Assembly: GCF_024166365.1 (NCBI RefSeq) | Contig: NC_064839.1 | Location: forward strand, 15,548,878 to 15,612,877 | Origin: Elephas maximus indicus | Taxonomy: Eukaryota > Chordata > Mammalia > Proboscidea > Elephantidae | Direction of reading: 5' to 3' | DNA: 64,000 bases | In this document: one piece after another, positions 55,839 through 64,000 of the stretch | Numbering within the stretch: position 1 is the first letter of the stretch | Layout of the letters: every line of letters begins with the position of its first letter | Position numbers and translations under genes: made by a program | The notes under the pieces: generated by a model | What the model saw: the letters and a program-made list of their open reading frames with translations, nothing else | Databases searched by the model: none | Told to the model about the DNA's origin: nothing

Positions 55839-56235
55839 ACCCTATATCCAAGAGCCAAAAAACATAATCAATTGCTTCTCTGATATGTAACCCAGTTGGG
55901 AGGCGCCTCAGCGTTGGGTGGGAAATCCTTACTTTCTCACTCCCATCTTGTCTCAGTCGGCGCGTTTTCTTTCAGGGACTGTTGATTTGTAACTCCACTT
56001 CTGGTACCAGAGGTTGAGAATGGGTTTAAACAACAACAAAAAAGTTTCTTTTAGCGGATGCAGAACTTGTGAACAGAAACCCAACTGGGCCTCAGAAAGG
56101 TCCAGGAACCAGAGCCTGGACTCTTGTTACCACATGGTTGAAAGCATGGCCTCCCACCTTTCCCGGCTATACAGGTTACTGGTTTAGTCACAGGAAGGAA
56201 TGACTTTCTCAGCCTGACTCCAAATACCTGAGCAA
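55839..56235. other. Unique sequence, no gene recognised
   Basis: Nothing recognisable is seen, although the text near 55895-56000 ('ggcgcctcagcgttgggtg') is CpG-richer than its neighbours. Confidence 0.35.
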
Positions 56236-56424
56236 ACCAAAAAAAAAAAAAAACAAAAAAAAACAACCCATTGCCATTGAGTCTACTCTGATTCATGCAA
56301 CCCTACAGCACAGAGCAGAACTACCCCACAGGGTTTCCAAGGAGTGGCTAGTTGATTCAAACTGCCAAACCTTTGGTTAATAGCCAGCTAAGTTCTTAAC
56401 CACTGGGCCACCAGGACTTCAACA
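56236..56424 (-). mobile_element. AfroSINE-type SINE, short form, long A tail
   Basis: It is a reverse copy with an A-rich tail of about 28 bp at the left and the head 'ccactgggccaccagg' at the right. The flanks 'acctgagcaa' and 'acctgagaat' look like a target duplication. Confidence 0.92.
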
Positions 56425-56853
56425 ACCTGAGAATGGGACCTCAATTGGCCTATCTTGGGTTAGTGCCCACCCCTGGCTCAAAGCACTTAGGCCAGGATGG
56501 AGGAGGTAGGGTTGGGGCTTGGGGAGCAGCAAGGACCACATTGGACAAGATGACTGCTAGAGACCTACCAACACTGTCAAAATAAAGGGTTAGAATTAGA
56601 GATTATTTTGAGCTGAGGAAACACTGCTGAAAAGTGAACAAAGACCTAATCATGTATAAGATTTCTTTCTATTTCAAGGGAAATATATGTCAATTACAGA
56701 AAAATCATCAAATGTAAGAAAACAGCAAGACCCTTGATCCCAACAGCTCAGTTACTATTAACACTTTGTCATACAAATTTCTCTTGCTCCCTCTTCCACT
56801 TCGTCCTTGGGTGTGTGCCTTCCAGTCTTTTTTTCTGTATTTATATAAAATTG
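56425..56853. other. Unique sequence, no gene recognised
   Basis: Text at 56650-56780 might be old LINE sequence but is too diverged to call. Confidence 0.35.
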
Positions 56854-57015
56854 CGGAAACCCTGGTGGCGTGGTGGTTAAGTGCTACAGCCGCTAACCAA
56901 AAGGTCAGCAGTTTGAATCCGCCAGGTGCTCCTTGGAAACTATGGGGCAGTTCTACTCTGTCCTATAGGGTTGCTATGAGTCGGAATCAACTCAACGGCA
57001 GTGGGTTGGTTTGGT
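56854..57015 (+). mobile_element. AfroSINE-type SINE, short form, perfect 14-bp duplication
   Basis: It runs from 'cggaaaccctggtggcgtg' to 'ggttggtttgg'. A perfect 'tttatataaaattg' duplication lies at 56840-56853 and 57016-57029, so this is one of the younger copies. Confidence 0.96.
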
Positions 57016-57477
57016 TTTATATAAAATTGGCATATATTATATATGATTGCAGAAAGTAGATGGTCAGCCTGTTTAATTAGAGAATCCAACTATTCGATCT
57101 TTCTTGACCTTTTCATTACATTAGAAAGACAGAATGCAAATGTTCCATCTCTCCTCCTGGGAAGGTTTGAACGATAAACCCTTCCTGCCCTTGAAGAAAG
57201 CAAGAGCAACCAGGTTTTTTGGTTGCTAATGATTTTAATGATTAGGGCTTTGAGTTTAATGGCCCATCAAATCAGACCTATTGTGAAAGAACAAGAAAAG
57301 GGAAGGAAATTGTTGGCATTCGAGGGAGCAATAAACAATTCCTTTCTCTCGCCAAGTTTTGAACCAATTGAAAAAGAAAACAGAGTAGTTAGACAGAGGG
57401 AGGTGAAATCAGCAGCTTTGGGTTTGATGAGGCTGACCTGGAGAAGCCCCTTTTCCAGCCTCTTTTGGATGTCCTAA
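57016..57477. other. Unique sequence, no gene recognised
   Basis: It is AT-rich without a recognised repeat or exon. Confidence 0.35.
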
Positions 57478-57868
57478 TATTTTAAGAATTGATCCCTTTG
57501 AATTAGGGTGTTGGCAAAGAATACTGAATATACCTTGGACTGCCAGAAGAATGAACAGATCTGTCTTGGAAGAAGTACAGCTAGAATGCTCCTTAGAAGC
57601 AAGGGTGGCATGACTTAGTCTCACGTACTTTGGACATGTTGTCAGGAAGGAACAGTTCCTGGAGAAAGACAACACGCTTGGTAAAGTAGAGGGTTAGTGA
57701 AAAAGAGGAAGACCCTCAATGAGATGGATTGACACAGTGGCTGCAACAATGGGCTCAAGCATAACAATGATTGTGAAGATGGCCCAGGACCAGGCAGTGT
57801 TTCGTTCTACTGTACACAGTGTTGCTATGAGTCGGAACCGATTGGACAGCACCCAACAACAACAAATA
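57478..57868 (+). mobile_element. 5'-truncated RTE LINE 3' end
   Basis: 'gaatataccttggactgcc', 'ggacatgttgtcaggaagg', 'caatgagatggattgacac' and the tail 'gcacccaacaacaacaaat' are the forward RTE 3' end, corresponding to 61840-62215 in reverse. Confidence 0.92.
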
Positions 57869-57929
57869 TTATAGCCTACCACCAGCCTCATCCCCACCAG
57901 CTGGGACAGTGACACCCCATTCTATATAT

Positions 57930-58500
57930 ATCTTCAGGAATGGATCATGTCATATTCACCCTGTTCAAAACCTGCCTTGGCCCTTAACAATACCCTTCAT
58001 TTCATGAATTGCCTGTTAATGGGCATTTTAGTTGTTTCAATACAGGGATTATTATAAAGAATGTTGTTATGAGCACCCTCATTCGTATATTGTTTTTAAC
58101 CTGTTTAATTATTTTCTTATGATAGATTCCGGGAAGTGCATCACCTTACAATTGGGTATGCATATTGCTACATGCTCAGAGGCACTGGGAATTATCCTTT
58201 TTTACTTTTTGCAAATATGAGGGACTAAAATATTATTTTAATATACATTTCAGATTATCACTGAAGTTGAATGAACGTCTTTAAATGTTTATTGGCCATT
58301 TGGTTCTCATTTGGGATTGATCGTGCCTGTCTTTTATGCATTTGTCTTTGCGTCTTTTTCTTAGTGATTTTTGAGAGTTCTTTCAATGTTGAGGATAATA
58401 ACCTCTTGCTCACCATGATATGTTGCAAACACTCTCCACATAAACATTCCTGGTCAAATTTTGGTTTTTGACTTTACAATAGTGTGTTGGAATCACCCGG
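57930..58500 (-). mobile_element. Old L1-type LINE fragment
   Basis: 'tgtttattggccatttggt', 'gtgatttttgagagttctt' and 'aatgttgaggataataacc' resemble L1M ORF2/3' UTR in reverse. Divergence is high. Confidence 0.55.
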
Positions 58501-58539
58501 AAATTTTTCAGTGTACACGTGCTAGCTAAGATTTGTTAT

Positions 58540-58735
58540 TTACTATATGCCAGGCACTGTTCTAAGTGCGTTGCATGTACTAATTTATCTAATCCTCACA
58601 ACAAGCTCCCTAGGAGGTAAGTGCTATTATTATACCACTTTTACAGATATAGAAACTTAGAGAGGTTAAATAACTCCCCCAAGGGCACACAACCAGTAAA
58701 TGGATTCAAGCCCACTGCCTAGCTACAGAGTCCTT
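58540..58735 (-). mobile_element. MIR SINE, nearly full length
   Basis: 'atgccaggcactgttctaag', 'taatcctcacaacaagctc' and 'gttaaataactcccccaag' match MIR in reverse over almost its full length. Confidence 0.9.
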
Positions 58736-58984
58736 GCTCTAAGTAGGCCACATCTATTTACCCTTAGCCCTGGAGAGTCTGAAATGTCTCCTCGGAATGG
58801 GGCTGGTACATGTATGTTGAATAAACTCCCCAGGCAGTTTTGATATACCCCCAGGATGAGTACCATTTGTTAGTGGTATTTTGTTTGTATTTTGCCTCAC
58901 AGACATTTTAAATTTTTATGTAGTCAGATTTGGCCTATTTCTGTCTTTCTTTAGCACTGCACTAAGAAAAAAGCCACACTCAGC

Positions 58985-59280
58985 TCCGAAGTACAGGCCA
59001 TCTACTGCTGCACAATAAGCCACTCCAAAAGACAGTGGCTTAAAACACAGCACCATGGTCTTAAGGTTCCAAGAGGGTGAAGTGGAAGCTGCAAGGTCTC
59101 TCAAGGCCAAGGCTCCGGAGTTGGCATGATGTCACTGGCCCACATTATATTGGCAAAGTAAGTCACAAGGCCAGCCCAGCTTCAAGGGGTAGGGGCCATA
59201 GACAAAGACTACTTCTTGACGGAAAGAACACACACAGCCATGAGGCAAAGCGGCCTGTGCAGAGGGGGCTATGATTCACT
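58985..59280 (-). repeat. Ancient LTR-like interspersed repeat fragment
   Basis: 'gctgcacaataagccactcc', 'agacagtggcttaaaacac', 'tgatgtcactggcccacat' and 'agtcacaaggccagcccag' follow a known type of old mammalian repeat, but the family name is uncertain. Confidence 0.5.
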
Positions 59281-59344
59281 GGAGGTCATTATTGTGACAA
59301 TCTACCACACCAAGATTATAAAATCACTTTTCTGCAGTTTCTTC

Positions 59345-59860
59345 TAGTCCTTTTTTTTTTTTTAATGAGATAAAATTCACATAACATAAAATTAACTACT
59401 AGCCATTTTAAAATGAACAATTCAGTGGTGTTTAATACCTTCACAATGTTGCAAAACCATTCTCTCTCTCCTTCGGAGGCATGTTCATCACCCCCCAAAG
59501 AAATATTGTATCCATTAAGCAGTCACTCCCCACTCCTCCCTCCCCGCAGCTGCTGGCAACCACCAATCTGCTTCCTGTCTCTGTGGAGTTATCTACTCTG
59601 GATGTTTTATGTAAACGGAATCATACAATATGTGGCCTTTTGTGTCTGACTTTTTACATAGCATATTGTTCTCAAGATTCATCCCCAGGTTAGCATTCAT
59701 CAACGTTTCATTCCTTTTTCTGGTTAAGTAATATCCCACTATATGCCACATTTTATTTATCCGTTCATCAGTTGACGGACATTTGGGCTGTTCTCACCTT
59801 TTGGCTAGTGTGAATAACGCTGTTATGCACAGCAAGTCCTCTTTCAATTCTTCTTACATT
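59345..59860 (-). mobile_element. L1M-type LINE 3' UTR
   Basis: The stretch begins with a T run and 'tgagataaaattcacataac', then 'aaatgaacaattcagtggtg', 'ggaatcatacaatatgtgg' and 'gttgacggacatttgggct'. This is the well-known L1M 3' end in reverse. Confidence 0.85.
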
Positions 59861-59863
59861 CAG

Positions 59864-60085
59864 ATTTTTTTTTTTTTTGTGGTGAAAATATATGCAACAA
59901 AACATATGCCAATTCAACAATTTCCACACGTATAATTGAGTGATACATTTAGACCTTTACCACATCCGGGGTTCAATTTTGTACATGATTGGAGATAGGA
60001 AATCTAACTTAATTTCTTCCATTTATCCAAATGTCATATATTTTGTAGGCTGTCCTTTTTGTACTGACTTTATCTTCCGGTCTTA
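59864..60085 (-). mobile_element. L1-like 3' end fragment
   Basis: A T run is followed by 'gtggtgaaaatatatgcaac' and 'ccaattcaacaatttccac', like a second L1 3' end in reverse, which then fades into AT-rich text. Confidence 0.5.
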
Positions 60086-60087
60086 TT

Positions 60088-60400
60088 ATATAACGTGTAT
60101 GCCCTTGGGCAAGGTATTCAACCTCTTTGTGCCTCAGTTTCTTCATCTGTAAAATTGGACTTAAACATATCTGTGAGCTGAAGATGACACAGGACCAGGC
60201 AACATTTCGATCTATTATACGTAAGTTCACCATGAGTCAGAGCTGACTCAACGGCCAACTAACAACAATGAATAGTAACCTACCTCATAGGGTTATTGCC
60301 AGGATTAAATGAGCTAATACATGCCAAGTGCTTAGAATAGGGCCTAGCACGTAGAAAGTGCCCAGTAAGTACCTGTTATTATCCTTAGTAATCTCGAATT
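60088..60400 (+). mobile_element. MIR SINE split by an RTE 3' fragment
   Basis: 'gcccttgggcaaggtattc', 'gtgcctcagtttcttcatc' up to about 60170, then 'taacctacctcatagggtt', 'atgagctaatacatgccaa' and 'tagcacgtagaaagtgccc' after 60270, form one MIR. Confidence 0.85.
60171..60270 (+). mobile_element. Very short RTE 3' insertion in a MIR
   Basis: 'tgacacaggaccaggcaac', 'accatgagtcagagctgac' and 'ggccaactaacaacaatg' are the terminal 100 bp of the RTE LINE. Confidence 0.88.
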
Positions 60401-61060
60401 TCTACATATGCAAGGATCTATTTCTGGACTGTTTCCTGTTCTGCTATTTTATCCATCTATTCCTATTTTTAATGACAGTCTCTTTATATTCTGTTTTTAT
60501 ATCCTTCATTTTTAAAAAATTTCTTTGTTCATTTTGGCCATTTGGAATTCTTCCAATTGAACTTTAGATGCAATTTATCAGATCCTTCTCCCTAAATTCT
60601 GCTGGGATCTTTATTGGACTTACATTTATAGATTAATTTAGCAGGAATTGAAGTATTTTTTTTATTACCAAGTCTTCCTATGCCATAACATGTTTCTTCA
60701 TTTTCTAAGCTCTTATTTTATATCTCACAGTACACTTTTATAGATTTTTTTTTTCATACAGGTAATGCAGATTTCTTTTTCATTTATTCCTGGATATTTT
60801 ATATTTTTGTTGCTATGGTGAATGGGATCTTTTTTTTCCCCCCTGTTATATTTAACTAGTTACTATTTGTATATAGGAGAAACTATTAATCTAAGTTCTT
60901 TTCTTGTTGTTGTTGTTGATGACGTTTTAATGGTTTATTTGTTTTTTTGTTACCTTCTTTCCTATTTCCTGTCATCATGCCTGTATTTTTTCTTGACTTA
61001 TTACACAGGCTAAAACTCTCAGAACAATATTGAGTAACAGTGGTGATAGCAGGCACCAGA
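60401..61060 (-). mobile_element. Old L1 ORF2 fragment
   Basis: 'tttattggacttacatttat', 'tttattcctggatatttta' and 'cagaacaatattgagtaac' follow L1 ORF2 in reverse. It is heavily diverged and has no frame. Confidence 0.65.
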
Positions 61061-61377
61061 GGCTATTTGAGGAGTGGCAGTGAGTGTAGGGAGGGAGCGT
61101 TCCAGTGGAACAGTGTGAATGACAGTTTGTAGAAGGAAAGACAGGGACATGTCTAGACACTGGTTCAAAGAAACAAGAAGCTGGTCTTAAACCCTAGAGT
61201 GAGGATCATGTTCTGATTTGGTACGTAGTTGATAGTTACTGTTGGTTTCGGCATCCAGTGTGCTTGGTCAGGTGGCCGTATGCTAGAAGCACGGCTCAAA
61301 CAGTGGCGGAGCATAGACCACAGAGAGATGAGGTGTGGACTGGGTGACTAGTTATGTACTCACAAATCATCAAAGGA
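61061..61377. other. Unique sequence, no gene recognised
   Basis: Some wording ('acactggttcaaagaaaca', 'tgaggatcatgttctgatt') could be an old repeat but no family is clear. Confidence 0.35.
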
Positions 61378-61502
61378 GAACTGTTGCCGTCGAGTGGATT
61401 CCGACTCATAGCGACCCTACGAGACAGAGTAGAACTGCCCTATCGGGTTTCCAAGGAGCGACTGGTGGATTCAAACTGCCAACCTTTTGGTTAGCGGTAG
61501 AG
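61378..61502 (-). mobile_element. AfroSINE-type SINE, head truncated
   Basis: It is a reverse copy from 'actgttgccgtcgagtgg' to 'ttttggttagcggtagag'; the tRNA-like first 30 bases are missing. Confidence 0.9.
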
Positions 61503-61512
61503 ATCCAAGGTG

Positions 61513-61828
61513 GTGACTTAATTTCCTAAGGCTGCTGACCAAAGTGCTACTAACTGGCTGGCTTATAAGAACAGAAATTTATTGTTTTGCCGTTCTAGAG
61601 GCTAGGAGTCTGAATTCAGGGTGTTGGCAGGGCCATGTTCTCTCCAAAGGCTCTAGGGGCAAGATCCTTTCTTGTCTATCTTGGCTTCTGGTAGTCACGG
61701 GTGTTTCTTGGTTGCAGCTAATCTTTCTTCACATGGCCATCTTCCCTCTGTGTATCTCTCTGTTTCTCTTCTATTTTATAAGGACAGCACTCAGATTGAA
61801 TGAGGGTCTGTCTTAGGTTGGGTACTCT
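61513..61828 (-). mobile_element. MLT1-type MaLR LTR fragment
   Basis: 'aatttcctaaggctgctga', 'acagaaatttattgttttgc', 'aggctaggagtctgaattc' and 'cttcacatggccatcttcc' are MLT1 in reverse. Confidence 0.75.
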
Positions 61829-61837
61829 GTTGTCGTT

Positions 61838-64000
61838 GTTGTTTTTGTTAGGTGCCGTCAAGTCGGTTGCGACTCATAGCAACCCTATGTACCACAGAAT
61901 GAAACACTGCCCGGTCCCGCACCATACTTACAATCCTTGTTATGCTTGAGCCCATTGTTGCAGCCACTGTGTCAATCCATTTCGTTGAGGGTCTTCTTCC
62001 TCTTTTCTGCTGACCCTGTGCTTTACCATGCATGATGTCCTTCTCCAGGGACTGATCCCTCCTGTCAACATGTCCAAAGTACGTATGACACGGTCTGACC
62101 ATCCTTGCTTCTAAGGAGCATTCTGGTTGTACTTCTTCCAAGATAGATTTGTTTGTTCTTTTGGCAGTCCATGGTATATTCAATATTCTTTGCCAACCTC
62201 ACTATTCAAAGGTGTCGGTTCTTCTTCGGTCTTCCTTATTCATTGTCCAGCTTTCACATGCATATGATGCAACTGAAAATACCATGGCTTGGCTCAGGAG
62301 CACCTTAGTCTTCAAGGTGACATCTTTGCTTTTCAACACTTTAAAGAGATCTCTTGCAGCAGATTTGCCCAATGCAATGTGTCTTTTGATTTCTTGACTG
62401 CAGCTTCCATAGCTGTTGATTGTGGATCCAAGTAAAATGAAATCCTTGACAACTTCAATCTTTTCTGCATTTATCATGATGTGGCTTATTGGTCCAGTTG
62501 TGAGGATTTTTGTTTTATGTTTAGGTGTAATCCATACTGAAGGCTGTGGTCTTTGATTTTCATTAGTAAGTGCTTCAAGTCCTCTTCACTTTCAGCAAGC
62601 AAGGTTGTGTCATCTGCATAATGCAGGCTGTTAATGAGTCTTCCTCCAACCCTGATGCCCCATTCTTCTCCGTATCATCCAGTTCCTCAGATTATTTGCT
62701 CAGCATACATATTGAATAGGTATGGCGAAAGGATACAACCCTGATGCACACCTTTCCTGACTTTAAACCACTCAGTGTTCCCTCGTTCTGTCCGAACAAC
62801 TGTTTCTTGATCCATGTACAGGTTCCTCATGAGCACAATTAAGTGTTCTGGAATTCCCATTCTTCTCAGTGTTACCTATAACTGGTTATGCTCCACACAG
62901 TCAAATGCCTTTGCATAGTCAATAAAACACAGGTAAACATCCTTCTGGTATTCTCTGACTTCAGCCAGGATCCATCTGACATCAGCAATGATATCCCTGG
63001 CTCTACTTCCTCTTCTGAATCTGGCCTGAATTTCTGGCAGTTCCCTGTCGATATACTGCTGCAGCCGCTTTTGAATGATCTTCAGCAAAATGTTGCTTGC
63101 GTGTAATATTAATGATATCGTTCCATACTTTCTGCATTCGGTTGGACCACCTTTCTTGGAAATAGGTATAAATATGGATCTCTTCCAGTTGGTTGGCCAG
63201 GTAGCTGTCTTGCATATTTCTTGGCACAGACGAGTGAGCATTTCCAGGACTGCATCCATTTGTTGAAACTTTTCAATTGATATTCCATCAATTCCTGGAG
63301 CCTTGTTTTTCACCAATGCCTTCAGTGCAGCTTGGACTTCTTCCTTCAGTACCATAGGTCCCTGATCATATGCTACCTCTTGAAATGGTTGAACGCCAAC
63401 TAATTCTTTTTGGTGTAATGACTCTGTGTATTCCCTCCATCTCTTTTTTTTTTTTTTTTTTTTTTTTGATGCTTCCTGCATCATTTAATATTTTCCCCAT
63501 AGAATTCTTCACTATTGCAACTCGGGATTTGCATTTTTTCTTCAGTTCTTTCAACTTGAGAAATGCCGAGAGTGTTCTTCCCTTTTGGTTTTCTATCTCC
63601 AGCTCTTTGCACATGTCATTATAACACTTTACTTTGTTTACTGGAGCCGCCCTTTGAAATCTTCTGTTCAGTTCTATTACTTCATCATTTTTTCCTTTTG
63701 CTTTAGCTGAGCGACATTCGAGAGCAAGTTTCAGAGTCTCCTCTAACATCCATCTTGGTCTTTTCTTTCTTTCCTGTATTTTCAATGACCTTTTGCTTTC
63801 TTCATGTATGGTGTCCTCGATGTCATTCCGCAACTCGTCTGGTCTTCAGTCACTAGTGTTCAGCATATCAAATCTATTCTTGAGATGGTCTCTAAATTCA
63901 GGCAGGATATACTCAAGGTCATATTTTGGCTCTCGTAGATTTGCTCTGATTTTCTTCAGTTTCAACTTGAACTTGCATATAACTGTTCCACAGTCAGCAC
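61838..64000 (-). mobile_element. RTE (Bov-B-like) LINE, 3' 2.2 kb, running off the window
   Basis: The element begins on the plus strand with (GTT)n at 61838 (its (AAC)n tail) and continues to the window end. The minus strand encodes, from right to left, the linker and reverse-transcriptase region and the C-terminal region of an RTE polyprotein. The endonuclease domain is expected beyond 64000. Three truncated relatives share its 3' end (44145-44710, 47755-47925, 57478-57868) and two shorter ones (29 kb, 60.2 kb). Its last about 40 bp resemble the tail of the AfroSINEs. It is the longest RTE copy here. Confidence 0.93.
62200..63833 (-). pseudogene. Broken RTE reverse-transcriptase coding region
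   Basis: On the minus strand, frames at 63833-63366, 63484-62876 and 62477-62202 read as consecutive pieces of one polyprotein. The second piece has the RT fingers text NKAPGIDGI and IFIPISKKGGPTECRKYG and the palm motif A text CFIDYAKAFD, with the catalytic Asp. The palm motif C, YADD, is encoded at 62620-62609 (TAT GCA GAT GAC). Between them a TAG follows HNQL, and two TGA codons lie shortly before YADD. Near the overlap of the first two pieces is an A run of about 22 (63447-63468 on the plus strand as T), giving a lysine tract and a likely frameshift. The enzyme primes reverse transcription at a nicked target in RTE elements; this copy cannot make it intact. Confidence 0.88.

Overview
This window is nuclear DNA from a placental mammal, and the repeats point to an afrotherian, most likely an elephant or close relative. 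Short tRNA-derived SINEs of the AfroSINE type recur about 25 times (head 'ggagccctggtggc', core 'cctatggggcagttctac', tail 'ctatgagtcggaat'). They sit beside an RTE (Bov-B-like) LINE with a matching 3' end, and beside L1 3' ends I associate with proboscidean-type genomes. Older layers are shared by all placentals: MIR, L2, L1M and MLT1 (ERVL-MaLR). The species call rests on recognition of these families, not on a search.

The only support for a protein-coding gene is at the left edge. A CpG island (about 180-910) contains a minus-strand start codon in a good Kozak context, coding Met-Ala-Ala-Ala-Ala and followed at once by a strong splice donor. Upstream of it lie a palindromic E-box and tandem GC boxes. 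The gene would run leftward out of the window, and its identity cannot be told. The remaining 62 kb show no convincing exon, so I read it as intergenic DNA or a very long intron.

Layout: 0-1 kb promoter and first exon; 1-5 kb mostly unique; 5-14.5 kb dense, nested retroelements; 14.5-24 kb mostly unique with MIR and L2; 24-32.7 kb SINEs, an old L1 holding an RPL18 processed pseudogene that itself holds a SINE, an inverted RTE copy, a solo LTR and a tRNA-Gly-headed SINE; 32.7-39 kb unique, with a small inverted-repeat cluster and GT-rich tracts; 39-49.4 kb dense mobile DNA including a hAT-like DNA transposon inside an L1; 49.4-53.9 kb GC-rich and nearly repeat-free; 53.9-64 kb repeats, ending in a 2.2 kb 3' part of an RTE LINE whose reverse transcriptase still shows recognisable motifs but carries stop codons.

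The most informative biology is the partnership between the RTE LINE and the SINEs. At least three SINE head or body types carry a 3' end like that of the RTE. The many nested insertions with target-site duplications give a relative history of the locus. Five copies of one roughly 500-550 bp MaLR-like LTR, several with 5-bp duplications, are also notable.
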